NCBI RefSeq assembly: GCF_000812665.2
Contig: NZ_CP014327.1
Span: forward strand, 4,265,555 to 4,329,554
Direction: 5' to 3'
DNA from: Falsihalocynthiibacter arcticus
GTDB lineage: Bacteria > Pseudomonadota > Alphaproteobacteria > Rhodobacterales > Rhodobacteraceae
Length of the DNA: 64,000 nucleotides
Below the pieces are notes generated by a model that saw only the letters and a list, made by a program, of their open reading frames with translations, was not told where the DNA came from and did not search any database. The position numbers and the translations under genes are program-made. Positions 54,726-63,846 of this stretch are shown one piece after another; the stretch's first letter is position 1, and each line of letters begins with the position of its first letter.

Positions 54726-55349
54726 ATGAATAACAGACAGCCAAAAACACGCATACAGCAAAAAAATACTTTAGTGATTCTAGAAGCTGCTTTGGACGTT
54801 TTCTCTCAGTTCGGATTTCGGGGATCGACTCTGGATCAAATCGCGAAAACCGCAGGCATGAGTAAACCGAATTTGCTTTATTATTTTGCTTCTAAAGAAG
54901 CCATCCATACGGTCTTGCTCGAGGGCCTTTTGGAAACGTGGTTGGAACCTTTGCACAAATTAGACGCTGCAGGAAATCCCCGCGCCGAAATTCTCGCATA
55001 TGTGCATCGAAAACTTCAAATGAGCCGTGATTTTCCGCGAGAAAGCCGCCTATTTGCCAACGAAATCCTACAAGGAGCGCCGCGTATCGGCCCTGCAATT
55101 GAGGGGGAACTTAAGAAACTCGTCGAGGAAAAATCAATCGTGATTGATCGCTGGATTACAGAGGGAAAAATTGCCCCCGTAGATCCGCGCCACCTCCTGT
55201 TTTCGATCTGGTCCCTCACGCAGCATTACGCAGATTTCGATGTTCAGGTACGGATGGTTTTGGGCGAGGAGCGGCCCGACCCGTTCCCAGACGCAGAAGC
55301 ATTTCTCGATACCATTTTCACCAGAATTTTAGCGCCTGATCAAAAATAA
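54726..55349 (+). CDS. TetR-family regulator, RutR-like
   Basis: 207 residues. The TetR helix-turn-helix covers about residues 15-63 (VFSQFGFRGSTLDQIAKTAG, MSKPNLLYYFASKEAIHTVL), and the C-terminal ligand domain has SRLFANEILQGAPRIG, a RutR-type segment. It lies divergent to the aminotransferase operon across a gap that holds a perfect RutR operator, and converges on preA. It is very likely the pyrimidine-responsive repressor of both operons. Confidence 0.9.
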   Translation: MNNRQPKTRIQQKNTLVILEAALDVFSQFGFRGSTLDQIAKTAGMSKPNLLYYFASKEAIHTVLLEGLLETWLEPLHKLDAAGNPRAEILAYVHRKLQMSRDFPRESRLFANEILQGAPRIGPAIEGELKKLVEEKSIVIDRWITEGKIAPVDPRHLLFSIWSLTQHYADFDVQVRMVLGEERPDPFPDAEAFLDTIFTRILAPDQK

Positions 55350-55350
55350 A

Positions 55351-55380
55351 AGGCCCCGCAATCCTGCGAGGCCCTCGTTT
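55351..55380. terminator. Bidirectional hairpin between the RutR-like gene and preA
   Basis: GGCCCCGCA (55352-55360) pairs with TGCGAGGCC (55365-55373, one mismatch) and is followed by TCGTTTTAA on the plus strand and by CCTTTTATT on the minus strand. The two genes converge here, so it can end both transcripts. Confidence 0.75.
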
Positions 55381-55400
55381 TAATCCGTTGATATTATAAG

Positions 55401-56699
55401 TTATTCAGCAGCAAACGATGGGTTGTTTGGGTGTTGCGTCCAGTTGGAATACCCACCCGTTTTTTCACCCGTCCGCTCATCAATCGCGCCATCTTCGAGC
55501 GTTGTCATCGTGATGCAGTTTTCGACAGGACACACGTTAACGCAAAGGTTGCACGCCACGCATTCGCTATCATCCACCGTGAAAACACGATCTTCTGACA
55601 TCAGAATTGCTTGGTGGCTTGTGTCTTCGCAAGCCGCGTAACACCGACCACATTTAATACAATCGTCTTGGTTGATGACTGCTTTTGTGACGTGGTTCAA
55701 GTTGAGATACTGCCAATCAGTTACATTCGGCACAGCCATGCCAACGAAATCTGCGGTATTGGTGTGGCCCTTCTCATCCATCCATTCGCTCAGACCAGAG
55801 ATCATCTCTTCGACGATTTTAAAACCGTAAGTCATAACGGCCGTACAGACCTGAACATTGCCAGCACCAAGTGCCATAAATTCGGCCGCATCGCGCCAAG
55901 TGGTAATGCCGCCGATTCCCGAAATTGGCAAACCCGCCGTTTCGGCATTACGGGCGATTTCCGCAACCATATTCATCGCAATCGGCTTCACCGCTGGGCC
56001 ACAGTATCCGCCGTGTGTGCCTTTGCCATCGATCATGGGCTCAGGGCTCATGGCATCAAGGTTAACGCTGGTGATGGAATTGATTGTATTAATCAGACTC
56101 ACCGCATCCGCGCCGCCTCTGCGTGCGGCCTCCGCAGGCTTGCGCACGTCGGTGATGTTGGGTGTGAGCTTCACAATCACAGGCATACGGGTGTTTTGTT
56201 TGCACCACCGTGTGACCATTTCAATGTATTCTGGCACCTGTCCAACGGCCGAACCCATTCCGCGCTCCGCCATCCCGTGGGGGCAGCCAAAGTTGAGCTC
56301 AATTCCATCCGCACCCGTTTCTTCGACAACGGGTAGGATGGCTTTCCATGCGTCTTCTTCGCACGGCACCATGAGGGATACTATCATCGCGCGGTCGGGA
56401 TAATCCCGCTTTACCGCTTTGATTTCACGAAGGTTTGTCTGCAACGGGCGATCGGTGATCAGCTCGATATTATTGAGACCGAGCAAGCGGCGATCTGCGC
56501 CAAAAATAGCACCATACCGTGGCCCGTTTACGTTCACAACGGGCGGCCCTTCGGAACCCAGTGTTTTCCAGACAACCCCACCCCAACCGGCCTCAAAGGC
56601 GCGGCGAACGTTGTATTCTTTGTCGGTCGGCGGTGCAGAAGCCAGCCAAAATGGGTTGGGTGATTTGATGCCAACGAAATTGCTTGTTAGATCGGCCAT
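55401..56699 (-). CDS. preA: NAD-dependent dihydropyrimidine dehydrogenase, PreA subunit
   Basis: 432 residues. The FMN barrel of the dihydroorotate-dehydrogenase type (FVGIKSPNPFWLASAPPTDK, ELNFGCPHGMAERGMGSAVG) is followed by two [4Fe-4S] motifs, CIKCGRCYAACEDTSHQA and CVACNLCVNVCPVENC. It reduces uracil and thymine, the first step of the reductive pathway. It begins 3 bp after the preT stop in the same operon. Confidence 0.95.
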   Translation of the reverse strand: MADLTSNFVGIKSPNPFWLASAPPTDKEYNVRRAFEAGWGGVVWKTLGSEGPPVVNVNGPRYGAIFGADRRLLGLNNIELITDRPLQTNLREIKAVKRDYPDRAMIVSLMVPCEEDAWKAILPVVEETGADGIELNFGCPHGMAERGMGSAVGQVPEYIEMVTRWCKQNTRMPVIVKLTPNITDVRKPAEAARRGGADAVSLINTINSITSVNLDAMSPEPMIDGKGTHGGYCGPAVKPIAMNMVAEIARNAETAGLPISGIGGITTWRDAAEFMALGAGNVQVCTAVMTYGFKIVEEMISGLSEWMDEKGHTNTADFVGMAVPNVTDWQYLNLNHVTKAVINQDDCIKCGRCYAACEDTSHQAILMSEDRVFTVDDSECVACNLCVNVCPVENCITMTTLEDGAIDERTGEKTGGYSNWTQHPNNPSFAAE

Positions 56700-56702
56700 G
56701 AC

Positions 56703-58043
56703 TTAGGCACCTCCCATCAAAAATGTATGAATATCTTCGGCAGCATCGCGCCCTTGGGCGACCCCTGTGACAGTAAGATCATCGCCACCACTCGCGCAAT
56801 CGCCGCCAGCCCAAATCCCTTCGATGTTTGTTGCGCCAGTTTCCGAGGTTTGGATTTTGCCGCCCGCCATTGCGATACCCTCTGGGGTTTCGATTAGCGT
56901 TTGGCCGATGGCTTTGAATACTTGATCCGCGGGAACGGTGAAAACTTCCCCCGTCCCTTGCAACGCGCCGCGCTCCGAGGTGGTATATTCAAATTCAACG
57001 CCTGACGCGGCGCCATTTCCAAGCACGGCTTTGGGTTGCGCGTTGTAGATAATCCGAACGCCTTTGGCCGTTGCAAGCTCCTGCTCATAAACACTTGCGC
57101 TCATGGCTTCTTTACTACGGCGATAAACCATGGTGACGTTCTCCGCCCCCAATAGTTTGCTTTGGACTGCGGCGTCGACGGCGGTCATCCCGCCGCCGAT
57201 CACCACAACATTGCGACCAACGGGAAGGGCAGAAAGATCATCTGCTTGGCGCAAATCTGAAATAAAACCAACGGCATCCAAGACACCGTCTTTGTCTTCC
57301 CCTGGTGCACGAAGAGCGTTTACTCCCCCTAGACCAATACCAAGGAACACTGCGTCATACTCCGCGCGAAGGGTTTCAAGCGCGAGGTTTCCTCCCAACG
57401 CCTTCCCAGTTTTAACGGTAATTCCGCCAATCTCCAAAAGCCACGCGACCTCGCGTTCTGCGAACTCGTCAACGGATTTATAGGCGGCGATCCCAAATTC
57501 ATTTAACCCACCAGCTTTGGCGCGCGCGTCATACAGGGTCACATCGTGCCCCTTCATCGCCAACCGATGCGCCGCTGCCAAACCCGCAGGTCCGGCCCCG
57601 ACAACGGCAACTTTTTTGCCCGTCGCCGCGGCCCGTACATAGGGATGAACACCCTTTGCCATCAACGTATCTGTTGCAAATCGCTGCAAGCGGCCAATTT
57701 CGACAGGTTTCCCCTCGGCGGTCTCGCGCACGCAAACTTCTTCGCAAAGCGTTTCCGTCGGGCACACCCGAGCGCACATTCCTCCCAGAATGTTTTGATT
57801 AAAAATTGTTCTCGCTGCTGCGTCGGGTGTTCCCGTGGCAATCTGGCGTATGAACAATGGGATATCGATGCTCGTCGGACATGCGGTCATACATGGAGCG
57901 TCATAACAAAAATAGCAGCGATCTGCCGCAACGGCGGCCTCATGGACCTCAAGCGGTGCGTGAAGATCGGAAAAATTCTCGTTGTAGTCCGTGTCTGACA
58001 ACCTTCCCGAAGCGATTCCGGGGGTAAACTGGCTGTTCGGCAT
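56703..58043 (-). CDS. preT: NAD-dependent dihydropyrimidine dehydrogenase, PreT subunit
   Basis: 446 residues from the ATG at 58043, which has GGGAGG upstream. The start at 58088 would add 15 residues with no ribosome site. Iron-sulfur Cys motifs occur in CYFCYDAPCMTACPTSIDIP and MCARVCPTETLCEEVC, and an FAD/NAD(P) pyridine-nucleotide-disulfide fold follows (VVGAGPAGLAAAHRLAMKG, VVVIGGGMTAVDAAVQS). It passes electrons from NADH to PreA. The promoter region carries a RutR-type site at 58114. Confidence 0.94.
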   Translation of the reverse strand: MPNSQFTPGIASGRLSDTDYNENFSDLHAPLEVHEAAVAADRCYFCYDAPCMTACPTSIDIPLFIRQIATGTPDAAARTIFNQNILGGMCARVCPTETLCEEVCVRETAEGKPVEIGRLQRFATDTLMAKGVHPYVRAAATGKKVAVVGAGPAGLAAAHRLAMKGHDVTLYDARAKAGGLNEFGIAAYKSVDEFAEREVAWLLEIGGITVKTGKALGGNLALETLRAEYDAVFLGIGLGGVNALRAPGEDKDGVLDAVGFISDLRQADDLSALPVGRNVVVIGGGMTAVDAAVQSKLLGAENVTMVYRRSKEAMSASVYEQELATAKGVRIIYNAQPKAVLGNGAASGVEFEYTTSERGALQGTGEVFTVPADQVFKAIGQTLIETPEGIAMAGGKIQTSETGATNIEGIWAGGDCASGGDDLTVTGVAQGRDAAEDIHTFLMGGA

Positions 58044-58113
58044 AGGTGCCTCCCTGCTGGCGTGTTTGATATCCAGAGCGTTGCACATGTTTTAGCACTT
58101 TCAAAGCAATTTA

Positions 58114-58129
58114 TTGACTAAATGGTCAA
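58114..58129. promoter_or_regulatory. RutR-type operator upstream of preT-preA
   Basis: TTGACTAAATGGTCAA matches the RutR consensus TTGACCANNTGGTCAA except for one base in the left arm. It lies 70 bp before the preT ATG. With the site at 54528 it puts both halves of the pathway under one regulator. Confidence 0.8.
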
Positions 58130-58438
58130 AAAATAAAATGCCGCTCTTAAAATGATTATAAATCAAGCAAACTTCCAGTAAAAATGCGGTAGAATCTTGT
58201 GGCATCACGCTGCCAAGAGCAGAATTTGGATCCATTCACCCCATATAATTCTTCTAACAACCCCGAAATCATACATCCGCTACAACTTCTGTAACAAAAT
58301 CTTGAGTTTTAGCTCTCGTAAGGTCAAGAATTGTTGTAGGAATGCTTTTCTATCACTTGGCAACTGGCTATAAGCGTCTAAAACACAATTTGGCATGTTG
58401 CTGCCAAAGAAGCGGTAACGGAAAACATCGAGGACGGC
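58130..58438. other. Promoter region before accB, about 309 bp without a gene
   Basis: AT-rich sequence holding the promoter of accB. CTGCCA occurs at about 58211 and again at 58402, and GTTGTAG at about 58333. I see no coding frame, tRNA or RNA structure that can be supported. Confidence 0.4.
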
Positions 58439-58921
58439 ATGACAAAAAATCACGATTCAGATGTGGCATTCATTAAGGCCCTTGCAGAACTTCTAAATGA
58501 AAACGATCTCACCGAGCTGCATGTCAAACGCGAGTATGGCGACGACGATTGCTTGAATGTTCGTGTTAGCAAACAAACCAATGTTGTTGCCGCCGTTGCA
58601 GCCGCCCCCGTTGCAGCCCCTGCTGCGGCTGTGGCTTCTGCACCCGCATCCGCTCCTGCGGTCGTCAGTGAAGATCCGTCTGACCATCCCGGCGCGGTGC
58701 CTTCACCCGTTGTTGGAACCGCTTATATGGCGGCCGAACCCGGTGCAGCTAATTTCGTAAGTGTGGGTAGCAAAGTTACCGAAGGCGACACATTAATGAT
58801 CATCGAAGCGATGAAAACTATGAACCATATTCCTTCCCCTGCGTCCGGCACGGTTAAGCGGATTTTGATCACCGACGGCGACGCCGTTGAGTATGGCCAA
58901 CCATTGATGATCATCGAATAA
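58439..58921 (+). CDS. accB: Biotin carboxyl carrier protein of acetyl-CoA carboxylase
   Basis: 160 residues. The N-terminal part is followed by an Ala/Pro-rich linker (about residues 50-78) and the biotinyl domain with EAMKTMNHI, where Lys126 carries biotin. It works with AccC to carboxylate biotin for malonyl-CoA formation in fatty acid synthesis. It lies 10 bp before accC. Confidence 0.95.
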   Translation: MTKNHDSDVAFIKALAELLNENDLTELHVKREYGDDDCLNVRVSKQTNVVAAVAAAPVAAPAAAVASAPASAPAVVSEDPSDHPGAVPSPVVGTAYMAAEPGAANFVSVGSKVTEGDTLMIIEAMKTMNHIPSPASGTVKRILITDGDAVEYGQPLMIIE

Positions 58922-58931
58922 GGCGCGCCCT

Positions 58932-60278
58932 ATGTTTGAAAAAATTCTAATCGCCAACCGTGGAGAAATCGCGCTACGCGTGATCCGCGCTTGTCGCGAG
59001 ATGGGGATCAAATCGGTCGCCGTTCATTCCACTGCGGACTCAGACGCCATGCATGTGCGCATGGCCGACGAAGCTATCTGTATTGGCCCCCCTTCCAGCA
59101 CCGACAGCTATCTCAATGTGGCGGCGATCATTGCGGCGTGTGAAATCACAGGCGCCCAAGCGATCCACCCCGGCTATGGCTTCCTCTCTGAGAACGCGGC
59201 ATTCGTGCAAGCCCTCGAAGACCATGACATCGCGTTTATTGGCCCAACGTCGGAACACATTCGCACGATGGGCGACAAAATTACCGCCAAAGAGACCATG
59301 CTAAAACTTGGCGTGCCTTGCGTTCCTGGCTCTATCGGGGGCGTCCCTGATTACGAGACCGCGCAAAAAGTTGCGAACGAAGTTGGCTACCCTGTCATCA
59401 TCAAGGCAACAGCGGGCGGTGGTGGCCGTGGCATGAAACTTGCCAAATCCGCAGCCGACCTCGAAGTTGCCTTCCGCACAGCACGTTCTGAAGGCAAGTC
59501 GGTGTTTGGCAACGACGAAGTCTATATCGAAAAATATCTCGGAACGCCGCGTCACATCGAAATCCAAGTCTTTGGCGACGGCAAAGGCAAAGCGGTGCAT
59601 TTGGGCGAGCGGGATTGTTCGCTCCAACGTCGCCATCAGAAAGTTTTTGAGGAAGCCCCCGGCCCGAGCATCACCCAAGAGTTGCGGGACAGAATCGGTA
59701 AAGTTTGCGCTGACGCCTGTGCGCGGATCAATTACGTTGGCGCGGGTACAATCGAATTTCTCTACGAAAATGGGGAGTTCTATTTCATCGAAATGAACAC
59801 CCGCCTTCAAGTTGAGCATCCGGTCACCGAAGCCATTTTTGGCATTGATCTGGTGCGTGAGCAAATTCGGGTAGCATCTGGCCTTGAAATGTCCTTTGGC
59901 CAAGATGACCTTGTCATCAACGGTCACGCGATTGAGGTACGGATTAACGCCGAACGCCTGCCGAATTTCGCCCCGTGCCCTGGGCGTATCACGCAATTCC
60001 ACGCGCCGGGTGGCTTGGGTGTCCGTATGGATAGCGCGCTTTATGACGGCTACACAATTCCCCCTTATTACGACAGTTTGATTGGCAAATTGATCGTCCA
60101 CGGGCGTGATCGCCCCGAAGCACTCGCACGTCTACAACGGGCCTTGGGCGAGCTTATCGTCGATGGCGTCGCAACCACCTTGCCGCTGTTTGACATGCTC
60201 CTTGCGGAGGAAGACATCCAAACGGGGAATTACGATATCCACTGGCTGGAACGTTGGCTCGAAGCAAACCTTTCTTGA
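58932..60278 (+). CDS. accC: Biotin carboxylase subunit of acetyl-CoA carboxylase
   Basis: 448 residues, normal length. The ATP-grasp fold is shown by KILIANRGEIALRVIRACRE, KATAGGGGRGMKLA, ERDCSLQRRHQKVFEEAPGP and EMNTRLQVEHPVTE. It carboxylates biotin on AccB. It is followed by a terminator-like hairpin and then aat. Confidence 0.96.
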   Translation: MFEKILIANRGEIALRVIRACREMGIKSVAVHSTADSDAMHVRMADEAICIGPPSSTDSYLNVAAIIAACEITGAQAIHPGYGFLSENAAFVQALEDHDIAFIGPTSEHIRTMGDKITAKETMLKLGVPCVPGSIGGVPDYETAQKVANEVGYPVIIKATAGGGGRGMKLAKSAADLEVAFRTARSEGKSVFGNDEVYIEKYLGTPRHIEIQVFGDGKGKAVHLGERDCSLQRRHQKVFEEAPGPSITQELRDRIGKVCADACARINYVGAGTIEFLYENGEFYFIEMNTRLQVEHPVTEAIFGIDLVREQIRVASGLEMSFGQDDLVINGHAIEVRINAERLPNFAPCPGRITQFHAPGGLGVRMDSALYDGYTIPPYYDSLIGKLIVHGRDRPEALARLQRALGELIVDGVATTLPLFDMLLAEEDIQTGNYDIHWLERWLEANLS

Positions 60279-60285
60279 GAATCAC

Positions 60286-60314
60286 ACGCCTGCCCTTATT
60301 CGGGTGGGCGTTTT
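60286..60314 (+). terminator. Intrinsic terminator after accC
   Basis: ACGCCTGCCC (60286-60295) pairs with GGGTGGGCGT (60302-60311, two wobble pairs) around a 6-base loop, followed by TTTT. It ends 7 bp after the accC stop region and precedes aat. Confidence 0.75.
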
Positions 60315-60332
60315 CATATGCTGAGACTGGGA

Positions 60333-60983
60333 ATGTCTGACCCTTTAACGCCAGAAATATTGCTCAATGGCTACGCGTCTGGCGTATTCCCGATGGCTGA
60401 AAGCCGCGAAAATCCTGATATATTTTGGGTCGACCCACACCGCCGTGGCGTTATTCCGCTCGACGGGTTTCACATTTCACGCAGTTTGGCGCGTACCTTG
60501 CGAACCTCGTCGTTCGACATTCGGATCAACAGCGATTTTTCTGGAACGGTTGCGGCATGCGCGGATCGAGCGGAGACATGGATCAATACCGAAATTTTTG
60601 ATCTCTACCAAGAACTGCATCGATTGGGTTTTGCGCATTCAATCGAAGTTTGGGACACCCACACCCTTGTCGGCGGGGTTTACGGCGTCACATTAGGGGG
60701 AGTATTTTTTGGAGAAAGCATGTTCTCACGTCGCCGTGACACCTCAAAAATCGCTCTGGCCTATCTAGTAGACAGGCTTTGTCGGTGCGGTTTCACCCTA
60801 TTTGACACACAATTTGTCACGCCCCATCTGCTCTCACTCGGAGCACAGGAAATTCCAAGAGAAACCTACCGGAAACGCTTATTTTCTGCGCTCCGAGTCG
60901 ATGCGAATTTCTACTCAGCAGGAGCGATATCGTCGCCCGAAGACGTTTTGCAATGCAACACCCAGACGTCATACCGCGAGTGA
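60333..60983 (+). CDS. aat: Leucyl/phenylalanyl-tRNA-protein transferase
   Basis: 216 residues from the ATG at 60333 (an in-frame ATG at 60318 would add 5). Family landmarks are LLNGYASGVFPMAESRENPD, WVDPHRRGVIPL, HSIEVWDTHTLVGGVYGVTL, GGVFFGESMFSRRRDTSKIA and FDTQFVTPHLLSLGAQEIPR. It adds Leu or Phe to N-degron substrates for ClpAP. The 3' end overlaps the DUF2155 gene on the other strand by 73 bp. Confidence 0.93.
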   Translation: MSDPLTPEILLNGYASGVFPMAESRENPDIFWVDPHRRGVIPLDGFHISRSLARTLRTSSFDIRINSDFSGTVAACADRAETWINTEIFDLYQELHRLGFAHSIEVWDTHTLVGGVYGVTLGGVFFGESMFSRRRDTSKIALAYLVDRLCRCGFTLFDTQFVTPHLLSLGAQEIPRETYRKRLFSALRVDANFYSAGAISSPEDVLQCNTQTSYRE

Positions 60984-61432
60984 TCCAAAGCATTGAGCGC
61001 GGGAGCGGACCCAATCATCCAGCCCTCAAAAACGATTTCACCCTGCAGGCGATCTTCAATAGTCAGATAGGCGAATGCATCACCAGAGGGATTGTCCTGC
61101 GGGTAACGGCACTCTTTTAAAGTGACAAGCAATGGACCGACCATAAAGCTTTCGCCTGTCGCCAGTTCAAAGTCCTGAAGCTCAGTACTCACCCGATCTA
61201 GCCCGCGCAGAACAGCACCCGTACCTTGAGACACCTGCTCGACGGATTCAGTCTCAACGCTTTCTAGAGAGGGATCGCCGTTGGAATTAAGGACGTCTAG
61301 GCTGCGGTTCTCAGTCGTGATGCCAATGATCCCCAACTCTTCGTCAAAGGACGGCAAGGGCTCTTCAATAATGGTCTGAGCAAATGCCGGCATTGCGCAA
61401 AAAGCCAAAACTGCACACAGAGAGCGGTTCAT
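60911..61432 (-). CDS. Exported DUF2155 protein
   Basis: 173 residues with a leader (to AMPAFAQ). The conserved DUF2155 section is LKECRYPQDNPSGDAFAYLT then FEGWMIGSAPALNALDHSRY and DVWVLHCKT. It is present in most Rhodobacterales next to mlaD and NDUFA12 genes. The function is unknown. Its 3' end overlaps aat in antisense, and its start overlaps the mlaD stop by 4 bp. Confidence 0.9.
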   Translation of the reverse strand: MNRSLCAVLAFCAMPAFAQTIIEEPLPSFDEELGIIGITTENRSLDVLNSNGDPSLESVETESVEQVSQGTGAVLRGLDRVSTELQDFELATGESFMVGPLLVTLKECRYPQDNPSGDAFAYLTIEDRLQGEIVFEGWMIGSAPALNALDHSRYDVWVLHCKTSSGDDIAPAE

Positions 61433-61878
61433 TCCGCGCCGCTCCCGGAGACAAATTTCATCAACAACGATATGAGGCTGACTGCCCCCTGTGTATCTTC
61501 AATTTCGGCACCGGCTTGGAAGTTCGAAAGTGATCCGCCGGGACTGACTTCAACGAAATTACCGCCCAACAAACCCTCTGAGGCAATAGTTATGGCACTA
61601 TCATCCGGCAGTTGGATACCATCGAAGAGCGTCATTTCAGTGTCCGCGAAAAATGTCTGCGTGTTCAAGGCCATTCTGGTGACGGATCCGATTTTTACAC
61701 CGGCAAGACGCACGTCTGAGCCAACGGTAATACCTTCTGCGGAACGGAAGCTTGCAGACAATTCATAGCCAGCGCGGCTACTTCCAAATCCAGTTGCTTG
61801 CCCCGCAAAGATCAGAAACCCTGTAGCAACAACCAAAACGGCACTGCCCACTATGATTTGAGCTGGAGAATCGCTCAT
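61429..61878 (-). CDS. MlaD-family outer-membrane lipid asymmetry protein
   Basis: 149 residues from the ATG at 61878. One N-terminal membrane helix (about 9-26) is followed by the MCE domain (YELSASFRSAEGITVGSDVR, LAGVKIGSVTRMAL, ITIASEGLLGGNFVEVSPGG). MlaD belongs to the MlaFEDB complex, which moves phospholipids between membranes. The other mla genes are not in the window. It lies 2 bp after the NDUFA12 gene stop. Confidence 0.92.
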   Translation of the reverse strand: MSDSPAQIIVGSAVLVVATGFLIFAGQATGFGSSRAGYELSASFRSAEGITVGSDVRLAGVKIGSVTRMALNTQTFFADTEMTLFDGIQLPDDSAITIASEGLLGGNFVEVSPGGSLSNFQAGAEIEDTQGAVSLISLLMKFVSGSGAE

Positions 61879-61880
61879 TG

Positions 61881-62255
61881 TTATTCTGGCTGCCAAGCTT
61901 CGTAATCTGCGCGACTCGCAGGTGAAGCTTGTCGCAGCGACCCTGTCGGCGCATAAGCCGCGAGCGTGCCTGTTGTGTTCTTTTGGTGGGGTTTCTCCCA
62001 AACCTTATGAGCTAAAGGCGCATCAGTCGGCGTGTCGTTCCATGTAAAATGCAGCCAGCCATGCCAATCTGGCGAAACTTTGCTTGCGTCGATATCACCG
62101 TTAAAGATGACCCACCGTTTGGAGCCGTCCTTGTTCTTGTAAAATAAATTACCAGCGGCATCTTCGCCAACTTTGATCCCTTTGCGCCACGTAAATACAC
62201 GTGTCCCCAAAGTTTCTCTGTTCCACCAAGTGATCAAGCTGAGAATAAAGCGCAT
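61881..62255 (-). CDS. NDUFA12-type NADH:ubiquinone oxidoreductase accessory subunit
   Basis: 124 residues. The pattern RVFTWRKGIKVGEDAAGNLF, RRWVIFNGD (here KRWVIFNGD), SKVSPDWHGWLHFTWNDTPT and HKVWEKPHQKN is that of the NDUFA12/B17.2 family found in alphaproteobacteria and mitochondria. It is an accessory part of complex I in the inner membrane. Confidence 0.93.
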   Translation of the reverse strand: MRFILSLITWWNRETLGTRVFTWRKGIKVGEDAAGNLFYKNKDGSKRWVIFNGDIDASKVSPDWHGWLHFTWNDTPTDAPLAHKVWEKPHQKNTTGTLAAYAPTGSLRQASPASRADYEAWQPE

Positions 62256-62378
62256 AGGAGTCTCCGAAAATCGTTAGGGTAGATATGCCGTAACTCGCGC
62301 CTGAGGTCTAGTCCATACACGCGAAGGTAAGGCAATTTGCCGCTGAAGCCAATTTATCAGGTATCTAGCGGTTAAATA

Positions 62379-62411
62379 GTTCTGGGAACGAGATACTCCC
62401 CTTCCCAGAAC
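62379..62411 (-). terminator. Hairpin after clpX
   Basis: GTTCTGGGAA (62379-62388) and TTCCCAGAAC (62402-62411) are perfect 10-bp arms with a 13-base loop. It begins 10 bp after the clpX stop (minus strand) and is followed by an AT-rich stretch without a clean T run. Confidence 0.65.
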
Positions 62412-62421
62412 TCGAGTTTCA

Positions 62422-63687
62422 TTAGCCCGCGCTTACGGGCTCAGCTTTTTCATCACCATGGACCAAAAGAGGTGACGCGTCGCTTAAGACAGCTTCTTCG
62501 TTTACAACCACTTCCGTTACGCTACCCATATCTGGGAGTTCGTACATTGTATCCAAAAGGATTTCCTCAAGAATGGACCGAAGCCCCCGCGCACCCGTTT
62601 TACGTTTGATGGCGCGACCGGCGATGGCTTTGAGGGCGTCGTCGGTGAATTTCAGCTCCGCATTTTCGAGCTCAAACAACAACTGATATTGTTTGACTAA
62701 CGCATTTTTAGGCTTGGTCAAAATTGTCACCAACGCATCCGCGTCAAGATCCTCAAGAGTTGCAATCACAGGCAGACGCCCGACAAACTCAGGGATCAAA
62801 CCGAATTTTAAAAGGTCTTCTGGCTCCAACTCTTGGAAAATCTCCCCAACACCCCGATTGTCGTTATTGCGGACATCGGCGCCGAATCCCATCGCGCTAC
62901 CTTTACCACGGGCAGCAATGATCTTGTCGAGGCCGGCAAACGCGCCGCCACAGATAAACAGGATATTAGTGGTATCGACCTGCAAAAATTCTTGCTGTGG
63001 GTGCTTACGCCCCCCTTGTGGAGGCACGGAAGCAACCGTCCCTTCCATAATTTTCAGAAGCGCCTGCTGTACACCCTCGCCCGACACATCGCGTGTGATC
63101 GACGGATTGTCAGATTTACGGGTAATTTTATCGACTTCGTCAATATAAACGATGCCGCGTTGCGCGCGTTCAACATTGTATTCGCTGGCTTGAAGCAATT
63201 TAAGGATGATGTTCTCGACATCTTCCCCGACATAGCCCGCTTCGGTCAAGGTTGTGGCGTCCGCCATGGTGAACGGAACGTCCAAAATGCGTGCAAGTGT
63301 TTGCGCGAGCAAGGTCTTCCCGCAACCCGTTGGGCCAACCAACATAATGTTGGACTTTGCAAGTTCGATGTCGCCTGTACCACCGGAGTGGTTCAAACGT
63401 TTATAGTGGTTATGCACAGCAACGGCGAGCACACGCTTTGCGTGCGCCTGGCCAATAACATAATCATCAAGAACTTCACAAATATCACTCGGTGTCGGAA
63501 CGCCATCCGTGGCTTTCAGACCGCTAGACTTGGTCTCTTCGCGGATGATGTCCATGCAAAGTTCAACACATTCATCGCAAATAAAGACCGTTGGTCCTGC
63601 AATAAGTTTACGAACCTCATGCTGACTCTTTCCACAGAAAGAACAGTAAAGTGTGTTTTTGCTGTCGCCAGTCGTCGTTTTTGCCAT
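62422..63687 (-). CDS. clpX: ClpX, ATPase subunit of the ClpXP protease
   Basis: 421 residues from the ATG at 63687. The zinc-binding domain has Cys15, Cys18, Cys37 and Cys40 (CSFCGK, FICDEC). The AAA+ core has Walker A GPTGCGKT (118-125), Walker [11 protein letters not shown] and the pore loop region [13 protein letters not shown]. It unfolds substrates for ClpP. It lies downstream of clpP in the same direction. Confidence 0.96.
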   Translation of the reverse strand: MAKTTTGDSKNTLYCSFCGKSQHEVRKLIAGPTVFICDECVELCMDIIREETKSSGLKATDGVPTPSDICEVLDDYVIGQAHAKRVLAVAVHNHYKRLNHSGGTGDIELAKSNIMLVGPTGCGKTLLAQTLARILDVPFTMADATTLTEAGYVGEDVENIILKLLQASEYNVERAQRGIVYIDEVDKITRKSDNPSITRDVSGEGVQQALLKIMEGTVASVPPQGGRKHPQQEFLQVDTTNILFICGGAFAGLDKIIAARGKGSAMGFGADVRNNDNRGVGEIFQELEPEDLLKFGLIPEFVGRLPVIATLEDLDADALVTILTKPKNALVKQYQLLFELENAELKFTDDALKAIAGRAIKRKTGARGLRSILEEILLDTMYELPDMGSVTEVVVNEEAVLSDASPLLVHGDEKAEPVSAG

Positions 63688-63846
63688 GGTGATCCTTTGT
63701 TTGATCTCTGGTGGCCGCATTGCGCCCAGTCAAACCGTAATAAACGTTGTTTAGGCTGCCTTAGGCCCTAGCTTAGGACAGCCAATTTTCTTGTACAACG
63801 GCAAAATCATTGTGCCGTTAACGCATCGGTAGAAACCAACGCGCCC

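Noticed and set aside
59301..60101. Minus-strand open frame over accC
   Set aside because: It is the shadow of a highly conserved gene, with no motif or ribosome site of its own.
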